Source of the DNA: Bacteroidales bacterium UBA5433 | Lineage (GTDB): Bacteria > Bacteroidota > Bacteroidia > Bacteroidales > UBA932 | Assembly (NCBI GenBank): GCA_002427525.1 | Contig: DIRP01000027.1 | Span: 1-54,288, forward strand | Reading direction: 5' to 3' | Length of the DNA: 54,288 nt | Position numbers and translations under genes: made by a program | Shown: piece after piece, positions 7,801 to 14,840 of the stretch | How positions within the stretch are numbered: the first letter of the stretch is position 1 | Layout: every line of letters begins with the position of its first letter | The notes under the pieces: model-generated | What the model was told of the DNA's origin: nothing | Seen by the model: only the letters and a program-made list of their open reading frames with translations | The model's database searches: none

Positions 7801-8331
7801 TCCAATACCGGAGGTCAGTCTTCCAAGTCCACCCCGGCAGGAGCTGTTGCAAAATTTGCTTCTTCCGGTAAGAAAATCCGCAAAAAAGACCTGGGTATGA
7901 TGGCTATGAGCTACGGCTACGTTTATGTAGCTCAGGTAGCTATGGGAGCCAACCACAACCAGTTGCTCAAGGCCCTGAAAGAAGCCGAGGCTTACGACGG
8001 ACCGGCGCTCATCATTGCGTACTCGCCTTGTATCAACCACGGACTTAAACGTGGTATGGGCAAATCGCAATACGAAGAAAAACTGGCTGTAGAAAGCGGA
8101 TACTGGAGCCTGTACCGGTACAACCCCGCCCTTGTAGACGAAGGGAAGAATCCCTTTGCCCTGGACAGCAAGGAACCCGATTGGAGTAAATTCCGAGAGT
8201 TCATTACAGGCGAGGTTCGCTACAGCTCACTACTGCAAACCTTCCCCGACCAGGCTGCGGAATTGTTTGTTCTCACAGAGCAACATGCAAAAATCCGTTA
8301 CGAAAACTACAAACGACTGGCGCAAGAATAA
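4804..8331 (+). CDS. nifJ: Pyruvate:ferredoxin (flavodoxin) oxidoreductase
   Basis: Oxidises pyruvate with CoA to acetyl-CoA and CO2 while reducing ferredoxin or flavodoxin (EC 1.2.7.1), the central anaerobic pyruvate step. The 1175-residue single chain matches the homodimeric form. In order: a pyrimidine-binding domain with YPITPSSTMAEYADEW near residue 31, the gamma domain, a 2x[4Fe-4S] ferredoxin domain (CIQCNQCVYVCP from Cys693 and CVGCGNCADICP from Cys748), then the TPP domain with CAGCGE (816-821) and NATGCSS, whose cysteines bind the proximal cluster. A weak promoter-like pair (ATTG 4755-4758, TACATTTA 4780-4787) precedes it. It ends at a strong terminator. Confidence 0.98.
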   Translation: MAKEKKFITCDGNYAAAHIGYLFSEVAAIYPITPSSTMAEYADEWAAHGKKNLFGETLKVVEMQSEGGAAGAVHGVLQSGALATTFTASQGLLLMVPNMYKIAGELLPTVFHVSARSLAAQSLSIFGDHSDVMACRQTGFALLASGSVQEAMDMAAVAHLSTLKSRVPFLHFFDGFRTSHEIQKIEMLDSEALKKMISTKSLAGFRERALNPNEPVTRGTAQNPDVYFQAREASNPFYDAVPDIVARYMGEISELTGRSYLPFTYYGDSKAERIIIAMGSACDTIKETVDHLNEQGERVGMVSVHLYRPFSAKYFLRVIPKTVKSIAVLDRTKEPGALGEPLYMDVKNIYADIPNAPVVVGGRYGLSSKDTTPAQILSVFENLARKEAKHNFTIGIIDDVTFRSLPLKEEVSIAKPGTYECKFFGLGSDGTVGANKNTIKIIGDTTPKYCQGYFQYDSKKSGGFTCSHLRFGDLPINSPYLVTTPDFVACHVPNYLRKYDVLKGIKKGGTFLLNSLWDAEETKKQLPDFVKRVLAEKNINFYIINATKIADEIGLGGHTNTILQSAFFKIANVIPYEQAVKEMKDAIIASYGLKGEKVVNMNFAAVDRGGEIEKVEIDPAWKNNSGKFEAHTHNRLAPEWVKHVADVINAQNGDDLPISVFTGYEDGTMPAGTAAYEKRDIAVFVPEWTAENCIQCNQCVYVCPHAAIRPFVMTDEEGAKAPESVKRVAGIGPIKGHTFTIQISPFDCVGCGNCADICPAKTKALTMVFAETQKAEQANFEYLHANIGYKDTLVPKDQSVKNLGFTQPLFEFSGACAGCGETPYIKTLTQLFGDHMMVANATGCSSIYGASFPSSPYCKDRNGRGPAWANSLFEDNAEYGLGMHVGSEQIREKLANLIVKAQEEKDVSEELKSVFAEYLPVRNNFEQAVTLAEKMTPMLEGSKQQLLREIYDLRGYLTPRSQWIIGGDGWAYDIGYGGLDHVLASGENVNVLVLDTEVYSNTGGQSSKSTPAGAVAKFASSGKKIRKKDLGMMAMSYGYVYVAQVAMGANHNQLLKALKEAEAYDGPALIIAYSPCINHGLKRGMGKSQYEEKLAVESGYWSLYRYNPALVDEGKNPFALDSKEPDWSKFREFITGEVRYSSLLQTFPDQAAELFVLTEQHAKIRYENYKRLAQE

Positions 8332-8348
8332 GCAACAGTCCGAATCCC

Positions 8349-8381
8349 AAAAAAAAAGGTGGCCTAAAAGCCACCTTTTTT
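8349..8381. terminator. Bidirectional terminator between nifJ and rmuC
   Basis: The stem AAAAAAGGTGGC (8352-8363) pairs with GCCACCTTTTTT (8370-8381) across a 6-nt loop, with an A-run on one side and a T-run on the other. It can end both the plus-strand nifJ message and the minus-strand rmuC message; its last bases overlap the rmuC stop codon. Confidence 0.9.
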
Positions 8382-9630
8382 AATCTTCCGCATCGTCCAA
8401 ATCATCTGAATCATCTAGATCTTCTTCCAAGCCTTTCAAAAGCGGAACAGTTTTTTTCCCCGAAGCTTTTATCCCCAACTCCTTTAGCATAACGGCTTGC
8501 CTTATCAGGTTGCCTTTACCCGTCTTCAGCTGATTCATGGCCGTATCATACGCTTCCTGGGATTTTCCGATAGAGGCACCCACGGTTTCCAGCGTACCCA
8601 CAAATCCCTCAAATTTCTTCAGCATAAGTTCTCCCCTTTCGGCAATTTTTAGTGCGTTTTTATTTTGCAATTCCCGGGTCCACAAATCAGATATCAGCCT
8701 AAGGCAGGCAATTAAATTGGTGGGGCTTATTAGCACAATGCCTTTGCTGTACGCATCGTTCCAAAGTGCCTGTTCTTTTTGTATGGCCAGAATATAGGCA
8801 GGTTCTATAGGCACAAACATAATAACAAAGTCCAGCGTATGTTCTATGCTGGTATATTCCTTGGATGCCAGGTCTGCCACGTGCGACTTTATGGACATCA
8901 GATGTTCTGCCAGGGCCTTTTCCTGTTCCTGTTCATTGGTAGCCGCTACATACCTGTCGTAGGCCACCAGAGATACTTTGGAATCAATAATTACTACCCT
9001 CTCTCCCGGCAGGCGTACCAAGGCATCCGGAATTATGGTCTTGCCGTCTTGATTTTTATAGTGTTCCTGCAATTGGTAATGCGTACCAAACTCCAGTCCG
9101 GAATGTTCCAAAATCCTTTCCAGAAGCATTTCCCCCCAGTCTCCACGCGTTTTGCTCTGGCCTTTGAGCGCCTGCGCCAGGTTGTTTGCCTCTGCACTTA
9201 CCAGGTTTGTCTGCTCAATAAGGCCACGGATTCTTTCGTCCAGCGCAACGCGTTGTTTTGTGTCTTCCACATGCGTGTCTTCTACTTTTTTCCTGAACGC
9301 TGTCATTTGCTCCTTGAGTGGATCCAGCATTTGCCGCATGCTTTGGCTGCTTTTTTCTTCAAATTTCTGTGTGGTAACATCCAGGATTTTGTTGGCCAGG
9401 TTTTCAAACTGTACGGTAAGCTTTTCCTGCATACCGGCCAGTTCTTCATTTTTGTGCTCAAGGGCCGTTTTGGAAGAAGCCAGCTCGGCCCCCATATCCC
9501 TTAACTCGGCTTCTTTTTCCTTAAGCTCCCGGTTTTTGTCTTTCAGGTGTTTGTTCAGAAAGGACCAGACAAGTATACCTCCTGCCAGGCCCCCTGCCAC
9601 AATACCTGCTACTAATACAATAACATTCAT
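8380..9630 (-). CDS. rmuC: DNA recombination protein RmuC
   Basis: RmuC is a membrane-anchored, nuclease-like protein that limits inversions at short repeats in E. coli. The 416-residue product has an N-terminal membrane helix (about 3-25), a long coiled coil (about 30-130) and the RmuC domain with GDWGEMLLERILEHSGL at about 165-181. The acidic C-terminus (DLDDSDDLDDAED) is unusual in look but common in shape for the family. Its ATG overlaps the end of ftcD by 4 nt, so the two are translationally coupled, placing a DNA-maintenance gene at the end of the hut operon. Confidence 0.93.
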   Translation of the reverse strand: MNVIVLVAGIVAGGLAGGILVWSFLNKHLKDKNRELKEKEAELRDMGAELASSKTALEHKNEELAGMQEKLTVQFENLANKILDVTTQKFEEKSSQSMRQMLDPLKEQMTAFRKKVEDTHVEDTKQRVALDERIRGLIEQTNLVSAEANNLAQALKGQSKTRGDWGEMLLERILEHSGLEFGTHYQLQEHYKNQDGKTIIPDALVRLPGERVVIIDSKVSLVAYDRYVAATNEQEQEKALAEHLMSIKSHVADLASKEYTSIEHTLDFVIMFVPIEPAYILAIQKEQALWNDAYSKGIVLISPTNLIACLRLISDLWTRELQNKNALKIAERGELMLKKFEGFVGTLETVGASIGKSQEAYDTAMNQLKTGKGNLIRQAVMLKELGIKASGKKTVPLLKGLEEDLDDSDDLDDAED

Positions 9631-11285
9631 AGTTTATTTTTCACTTTTTCCCAAAGCTCTTTCTCGCGTGCCGAGGCCAACTGTAACAATGTTGCAGCCT
9701 CGTCCTCCAATGCACGGGCAGCTTCTTTGTTCTTCAGACCGGATGTATTAATCAGCACATTCAAATACCCTCCTTTCACAGCTCCCAAAACAGCAGGGGC
9801 TCCAACACCGGCGTCTGTTACAGAATTGGGGTTCCCTTTCTCGATCATAGCCTCCAGAATATCAAATACCCCGATGGCTGTTTTCATGGTTTGTAAGGGA
9901 ACTTGCGAAGCATACAACGTTGCAGCTTCTACCGCCTGGTCTCTGTGTTCCTTTTCTTCTTTTGTTTCGCGAGGTAAAGAAAAGGCTTCCATTACTTTAT
10001 TGTAGGAATGCGTGTCTTCCTCTACCAGGTGCAACAGCTCGGCCACCAAAACCTGACCTTTTTCGGCCCAATTGGAAAAATATTCCCATTGGTCATCCCA
10101 GCCGCGTTTGTGCGAAGACAAATTGGCCACCATCGTGCCCAGAGCAGCCCCCAGGGCTCCCATGTAGGCTGCCACCGAACCTCCGCCCGGAGCCGGCGAT
10201 TCGCTGGCCGTTTCCAAGGCAAATTCCCTGCACGTCAGATCGCACAGGCCCTTTTCTGTTGATTCTTCTTCCAGGAGGTATTCCAAAATCCTTGTTTTGG
10301 GGTCAAAAGGTTTCAGTTCATCAAGGCCCATGGTCCGGATGGCTGTGCGAATAATCTCTTCTTCAGGAAGGCCCAAAGAGCGTTGCTGCTTACGCAAGAA
10401 ATATTTGCCGGCATCCAGCAAGGTGTTTTTAGGTACTAACCCCACCAACTCGGTCCCGGTCACACGAATACCACGTTTTTGCGCTTTATCGCACACTTCG
10501 TCAAAAGCTACGTGCAATGGAGTAACCGCAATATTGGTCAGGTTCATGGATACCTGTGCCATACCGTATTCCTGTATATACCAACCAATGGCCTTGCAAG
10601 CTTTCAGCGTACCCGGCTGGTTGGTTTCTTTCCCGTCCACCACCACTTTCCTGCCTCTTTCCCTCACATCGAACGAGATGGCATTTGCCCGACGGACAGA
10701 CGTGGTATTCAAGTTAAAATTAACAGCAACCAGAAAATCCCTGGCTCCAATCACCGTCAATCCGGTAGATGCTACACGTTCCGAATAGGTTGCCGGTCCA
10801 AAATCGGGTTTCCACTGCGGGTCAGTCATTTTGGCCTCCAATCCTTCGTATTCGCCGGCCCTGCAAACAGCCAGGTTGCGTCTTTTTTCAGAAAATGCGG
10901 CATTTTCATAACAATATACAGGAATACCCAACTCGTCTCCTACCCGGCGCGCCAGTTCCCTGGCGTACGCAACCGTTTCCTCCATAGTAATCCCCCTTAC
11001 GGGAATCAGAGGACACACGTCAGTGGCTCCTATCCGGGGGTGTTCTCCATGGTGGTGGCGCATATCAATGCATTCAGAGGCTACCTTGACAGCCCGGAAT
11101 GCCGCTTCTACCACCGCCTGGGGAGATCCCGCAAAGGTCATGACCGTGCGGTTGGTTGCCACACCGGGATCTACATTCAGCAACTTGACTCCTTCTGTTC
11201 CTGAAATGGCATCTGCTATTTTGGCAATGGTTTTCTTATCCCTCCCTTCAGAGAAATTGGGGACACATTCAATGATTTGTTTCAT
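9627..11285 (-). CDS. ftcD: Bifunctional glutamate formimidoyltransferase / formimidotetrahydrofolate cyclodeaminase
   Basis: Moves the formimino group of formiminoglutamate to tetrahydrofolate (EC 2.1.2.5) and then releases ammonia to give methenyl-THF (EC 4.3.1.4), the last steps of histidine breakdown. In 552 residues the transferase domain comes first (IECVPNFSEGRD at the start; HHHGEHPRIGATDVCP near residue 80). The cyclodeaminase domain follows from about residue 350 with SPAPGGGSVAAYMGALGAAL. The two activities are encoded separately in some Bacteroidota, so the fusion is a lineage mark. It lies 4 nt downstream of the MBL gene and overlaps rmuC by 4 nt. Confidence 0.96.
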   Translation of the reverse strand: MKQIIECVPNFSEGRDKKTIAKIADAISGTEGVKLLNVDPGVATNRTVMTFAGSPQAVVEAAFRAVKVASECIDMRHHHGEHPRIGATDVCPLIPVRGITMEETVAYARELARRVGDELGIPVYCYENAAFSEKRRNLAVCRAGEYEGLEAKMTDPQWKPDFGPATYSERVASTGLTVIGARDFLVAVNFNLNTTSVRRANAISFDVRERGRKVVVDGKETNQPGTLKACKAIGWYIQEYGMAQVSMNLTNIAVTPLHVAFDEVCDKAQKRGIRVTGTELVGLVPKNTLLDAGKYFLRKQQRSLGLPEEEIIRTAIRTMGLDELKPFDPKTRILEYLLEEESTEKGLCDLTCREFALETASESPAPGGGSVAAYMGALGAALGTMVANLSSHKRGWDDQWEYFSNWAEKGQVLVAELLHLVEEDTHSYNKVMEAFSLPRETKEEKEHRDQAVEAATLYASQVPLQTMKTAIGVFDILEAMIEKGNPNSVTDAGVGAPAVLGAVKGGYLNVLINTSGLKNKEAARALEDEAATLLQLASAREKELWEKVKNKL

Positions 11286-11289
11286 AACA

Positions 11290-11949
11290 TTATTTGTAAA
11301 TAAGTTGTATTTTATCTTTCAGTTCACGTTCCAGCCTTTCTTTATCCAGTTCAAAATAATGTACGGGATAAACCACCGGAGCTCCAATACGCACGGCCGC
11401 TTCTACAAACTGTTCATCGCTCATGGTATACGGAAGATTTTTGGGCAACACGGCCACGTCTATGTGTCCCAGTTGTTCCATTTCAGGAATCAGTTCCGTA
11501 TCCCCTGCTGCATATACCCGAAAGTCTCCAAAGGTAAAAACATACCCGTTACCGTAGCCCTTGGGGTGGTATGGCTGCCCATCAGGCTTTTTGTTAATAA
11601 TATTGTAGGCAGGAACTGCTTTTATTTCTATTCCTTTCCAATGAAAGACATCCCCGTTGTTCAGGGTTTTTTCCAGCTTCAGGTGTTCTTCCATACACTT
11701 GGGCCCAACGAATACTGTTTTTTCAGTCACCAGGTGTTCCAGGGCCTTTGTATCGTAATGGTCATAATGGTCGTGTGTAAAAAGCACCATATCTGCTTTG
11801 GGAAATGTGCTGTAATCCGCTGCTTCTGAATAGGGATCAACATACATAACCAGATCTCCCAAACGGAAACAAACGGCTCCGTGGCCTGCCGGCACTATGG
11901 TAAGTGTCCCAAGTAACGTGGCAAATTGTTGTGATAAGGTAAAGATCAT
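11290..11949 (-). CDS. MBL-fold metal-dependent hydrolase (UlaG-like) in the hut operon
   Basis: A 219-residue metallo-beta-lactamase-fold protein of the COG2220 type. The metal motif is THDHYDHYD (HxHxDH) near residue 57, followed by AAGDTE and a C-terminal PVHYFELD that supply further ligands. The long upstream frame is spurious: ATG at 11949 makes an ATGA overlap with the hutI stop, and the fold begins soon after it. The substrate is unknown. Its place between hutI and ftcD suggests a role with histidine intermediates or folate one-carbon products, but it could be a general lactonase-like hydrolase. Confidence 0.85.
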   Translation of the reverse strand: MIFTLSQQFATLLGTLTIVPAGHGAVCFRLGDLVMYVDPYSEAADYSTFPKADMVLFTHDHYDHYDTKALEHLVTEKTVFVGPKCMEEHLKLEKTLNNGDVFHWKGIEIKAVPAYNIINKKPDGQPYHPKGYGNGYVFTFGDFRVYAAGDTELIPEMEQLGHIDVAVLPKNLPYTMSDEQFVEAAVRIGAPVVYPVHYFELDKERLERELKDKIQLIYK

Positions 11950-13214
11950 GTTGTTGTAATTTTTCCGTTTAATATAGTTATTTCTACCAAGGGGCTTGTA
12001 AAAGCATAGGCAAAATATTCGTAAGACGGCATGGGTGCGGTAACAAAAACGTTGGCTGTTTTTCCAACAGTTATGGAACCAAACCGGGAAGACAGGTCCA
12101 TGGCATGGGCCCCGTTCACGGTAGCCGCATTGATGGCCTCTTCCGGTGTCATTTTCATTTTCAGGCATGCCAGTGCCATCATAAATTGCATGTTACCCGA
12201 AGGACAAGAGCCTGGGTTGTAGTTGGTAGCCAGGGTAACGGGCAACCCCCTGTTTATCATTTCACGGGCCTGTGCATAGTTCATTTCCATGAAAAAAGTA
12301 GATCCGGGCAGTAGAACGGGCATCGTATCCGAGTCTGCCAGGATATCCCATTCTTCCGGACCGGTATGCTCCAAATGGTCAACGGAAATGGCTCCGAAGT
12401 TGACCCCCGTTTGCACGCCACCGGAAAAGTCCATCTGGTTGGCGTGAACTTTAGGGCGTAACCCGTGCTTTAAAGCGGCTGTAAATATCCTTTCCGTATC
12501 TTTTACCGTAAAGAACCCTGTTTCACAAAAGACATCGGCATACTGTGCCAGTCCCTCTGCTGCAACCCGGGGAATCATTTCCTGTACAATCAGGTCAACG
12601 TAGGCATCCTGCCGGCCTTTGTATGCAGAAGGAACGGCATGTGCTCCCATAAAAGTAGCTTTAACTGCCAGAGGTGTTTCTTCACCAATCCTGCGGATGA
12701 CACGCAACATTTTTAACTCGTCTTCTACGTTCAGCCCGTAGCCGCTTTTGATTTCTACGGCTCCCGTTCCAAAGCCTATCATTTCCCGGGCACGCACCAG
12801 GCTCTGCCTGTACAACTCTTCTTCCGAAGTTTGGTGAAGCAAACGGGCCGAGTTCAGAATGCCTCCTCCCCTGGCCGCAATTTCCCGGTAAGAAAGCCCT
12901 CTGATTTTGTCCACAAATTCTTTTTCCCTGCTGCCGGCATATACTATATGGGTATGGCAATCGCAAAAAGAAGGGAAAACACATTTTCCTGTAGCATCAA
13001 TAATTTCTGTACCTAAAGGAACATCCTCTTTATAAGGAGACGTTTCCATAGGACCAAAACCATCAATGATACCTTCACTTATATAAAGCCAGGCATTTTC
13101 TATACACGGCAGGCGGTTCAGTTCTTTGCCGTTGCAGGCAGATACCGAGCCTTCCCCGTACCCGTTGCGTACCTGTACCAGCTGTTTGATGTTTTCAATT
13201 AAAATCCCAGCCAT
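11946..13214 (-). CDS. hutI: Imidazolonepropionase
   Basis: Hydrolyses 4-imidazolone-5-propanoate to N-formimino-L-glutamate (EC 3.5.2.7), step three of histidine degradation. It is a 422-residue amidohydrolase. The metal-binding HxH is in PSFCDCHTHIVYAG (about residues 76-89), the HANQMDFSGG block gives the later histidine, and SVDHLEHTG and TLATNYNPGSCPS follow as in HutI proteins. It overlaps hutH by 20 nt at its 5' end and the MBL gene by 4 nt at its 3' end, so it is an inner gene of a compact operon. Cytoplasmic. Confidence 0.96.
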   Translation of the reverse strand: MAGILIENIKQLVQVRNGYGEGSVSACNGKELNRLPCIENAWLYISEGIIDGFGPMETSPYKEDVPLGTEIIDATGKCVFPSFCDCHTHIVYAGSREKEFVDKIRGLSYREIAARGGGILNSARLLHQTSEEELYRQSLVRAREMIGFGTGAVEIKSGYGLNVEDELKMLRVIRRIGEETPLAVKATFMGAHAVPSAYKGRQDAYVDLIVQEMIPRVAAEGLAQYADVFCETGFFTVKDTERIFTAALKHGLRPKVHANQMDFSGGVQTGVNFGAISVDHLEHTGPEEWDILADSDTMPVLLPGSTFFMEMNYAQAREMINRGLPVTLATNYNPGSCPSGNMQFMMALACLKMKMTPEEAINAATVNGAHAMDLSSRFGSITVGKTANVFVTAPMPSYEYFAYAFTSPLVEITILNGKITTT

Positions 13215-14688
13215 CTTTTACAAATTTTTCTGCTTTGTGAAGCAACGGATACATAAGCGTGTCATCTTCAATAAAAGGCACGTGGTGCCGGAATGCCGCT
13301 GCGAGTTTCTCCAGTACGGGAGAAGTTTTGGCAGGTCGTCTGAATTCAAGTGCCTGCACAGCGTTAAATAATTCAATGGACAGCACCCGGGTTACATTAT
13401 CAACAACCCTCATGCATTTAAGTGCCGCATTGGCCCCCATACTCACATGGTCTTCCTGAGCCTGCGAAGAGTCTATGGAATCTACGCTGGACGGAGTACA
13501 CAATTGTTTATTCTGACTAACAATAGACGCAGCCGTATATTGCGGTATCATAAATCCGCTGTTCAGGCCCGGCTTGGCCACCAGGAACGGAGGCAGGCCT
13601 CGTTTCCCCAACACCAGCTGGTTGGTTCTGCGTTCAGAGATATTCCCTAATTCTGCTGTGGCGATGGCCAAAAAGTCCAATGCTAAAGCCAGTGGCTGGC
13701 CATGAAAATTCCCGGCAGATACAATCAGATCTTTGTCAGGGAAAATAGTAGGATTGTCCGTAGCCGCATTCATTTCTACTGTCAGCACCTGGGTCACATA
13801 CCGTATACAATCCCGTGTAGCCCCGTGTACTTGTGGCATACAGCGGAACGAGTACGGGTCCTGCACATGTTCCTTTTTCCTGCCTGCCAATTCACTTCCC
13901 TCCAGGAATTTTCTGATGGACGCTGCACTTTCTGCCTGACCCATATGTGGTCTGACTTCATGCACTTCCTTTGTGAAAGGCTCCGGCCTTCCATCAAAGG
14001 CGTCCAGCGAAAGTGCTCCAATCATATCGGCTTTTTCCATCAGTTTTCTTGCTCGTATAAGCGACCACAGTCCACACGCACACATAAATTGTGTGCCGTT
14101 GAGCAGGGCCAGCCCTTCCTTTGATTGCAGTACCACGGGCTCCCAGCCCATCATCTTATGCAGCTCTTCACCGGAGATGCGTCTGCCTTCAAAATCCACC
14201 TGCCCCAAACCAATCAGGGGCAAAGCCAGGTGAGCCAAAGGCGCCAGATCTCCGGATGCTCCCAGTGATCCCTGTTCATATACTACCGGATAAATGCCTT
14301 TATTAAAAAATTCAACCAGCCGTTTCACTGTTTTTACTTGTACTCCCGAGAAGCCGTAGGACAAAGATTGAATTTTTAAAAAAAGCATCAAACGCACCAC
14401 CTCTGCGGGAACTTCCCTCCCCATTCCACAGGCGTGGGACATCACCAGATTTCTTTGCAATTGTTCCAGCTTCTTTTCTCCAACAGCCACATTATGAAGT
14501 GCTCCAAATCCGGTATTAACCCCGTAAATCAACTCTCCTGTGTTTCCTATCTTTTTATCAAGGTAATTCCGACATTTTTCAATGTTTTGTATTACTTGTT
14601 CTGAAAGTTCCAGTTTGGTCTCTTCTGCCAGGATCTTTTCCGGAACTTCTATCCCGGTAGCAGCAGTGGAAATAGTATGAAAAAACAT
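13195..14688 (-). CDS. hutH: Histidine ammonia-lyase
   Basis: Removes ammonia from histidine to give trans-urocanate (EC 4.3.1.3). With ATG at 14688 the protein is 497 residues. The Ala144-Ser145-Gly146 triplet in GSLGASGDLAP forms the MIO electrophile, YGVNTGFG (55-62) holds the active-site Tyr, and LQRNLVMSHACGMG (77-90) carries the Ser-His typical of histidine rather than tyrosine lyases. The upstream extension (to 14748) is dropped because a -7 box at 14714-14721 lies inside it. First gene of the hut operon, divergent from susC. Confidence 0.96.
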   Translation of the reverse strand: MFFHTISTAATGIEVPEKILAEETKLELSEQVIQNIEKCRNYLDKKIGNTGELIYGVNTGFGALHNVAVGEKKLEQLQRNLVMSHACGMGREVPAEVVRLMLFLKIQSLSYGFSGVQVKTVKRLVEFFNKGIYPVVYEQGSLGASGDLAPLAHLALPLIGLGQVDFEGRRISGEELHKMMGWEPVVLQSKEGLALLNGTQFMCACGLWSLIRARKLMEKADMIGALSLDAFDGRPEPFTKEVHEVRPHMGQAESAASIRKFLEGSELAGRKKEHVQDPYSFRCMPQVHGATRDCIRYVTQVLTVEMNAATDNPTIFPDKDLIVSAGNFHGQPLALALDFLAIATAELGNISERRTNQLVLGKRGLPPFLVAKPGLNSGFMIPQYTAASIVSQNKQLCTPSSVDSIDSSQAQEDHVSMGANAALKCMRVVDNVTRVLSIELFNAVQALEFRRPAKTSPVLEKLAAAFRHHVPFIEDDTLMYPLLHKAEKFVKDGWDFN

Positions 14689-14713
14689 GAAGTCAGGTTT
14701 TAATAATATGCAA

Positions 14714-14743
14714 CAAAAATACCCCATTTTACGCAGATTCAAA
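14714..14743 (-). promoter_or_regulatory. Promoter of the hut operon
   Basis: The minus strand has TATTTTTG (plus 14714-14721) with TTTG (plus CAAA 14740-14743) 18 nt upstream. The -7 box is 25 nt from the hutH ATG. The divergent susC promoter begins 12 nt away, so one bound regulator could affect both. Confidence 0.6.
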
Positions 14744-14755
14744 AGCAAATCTGAT

Positions 14756-14787
14756 TTTGCTCATCCCATTTTATTTTTATACCTTTG
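14756..14787 (+). promoter_or_regulatory. Promoter of the susC-susD pair
   Basis: TTTG (14756-14759), a 20-nt spacer and TACCTTTG (14780-14787): a textbook Bacteroidota housekeeping promoter. It lies 53 nt before the susC ATG, leaving a leader of about 45 nt. Confidence 0.8.
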
Positions 14788-14840
14788 TTTTGCTAACGTT
14801 TTAACTTATTAATCCTTAATATTAACCTAACCAAATTTTC

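Noticed and set aside
13195..14688. The ammonia-lyase as the starter enzyme (tyrosine ammonia-lyase) of the 26-31 kb polyene-like locus
   Set aside because: It carries the Ser-His pair of histidine lyases (LVMSHACGMG), overlaps hutI and lies in a hut operon 11 kb away.
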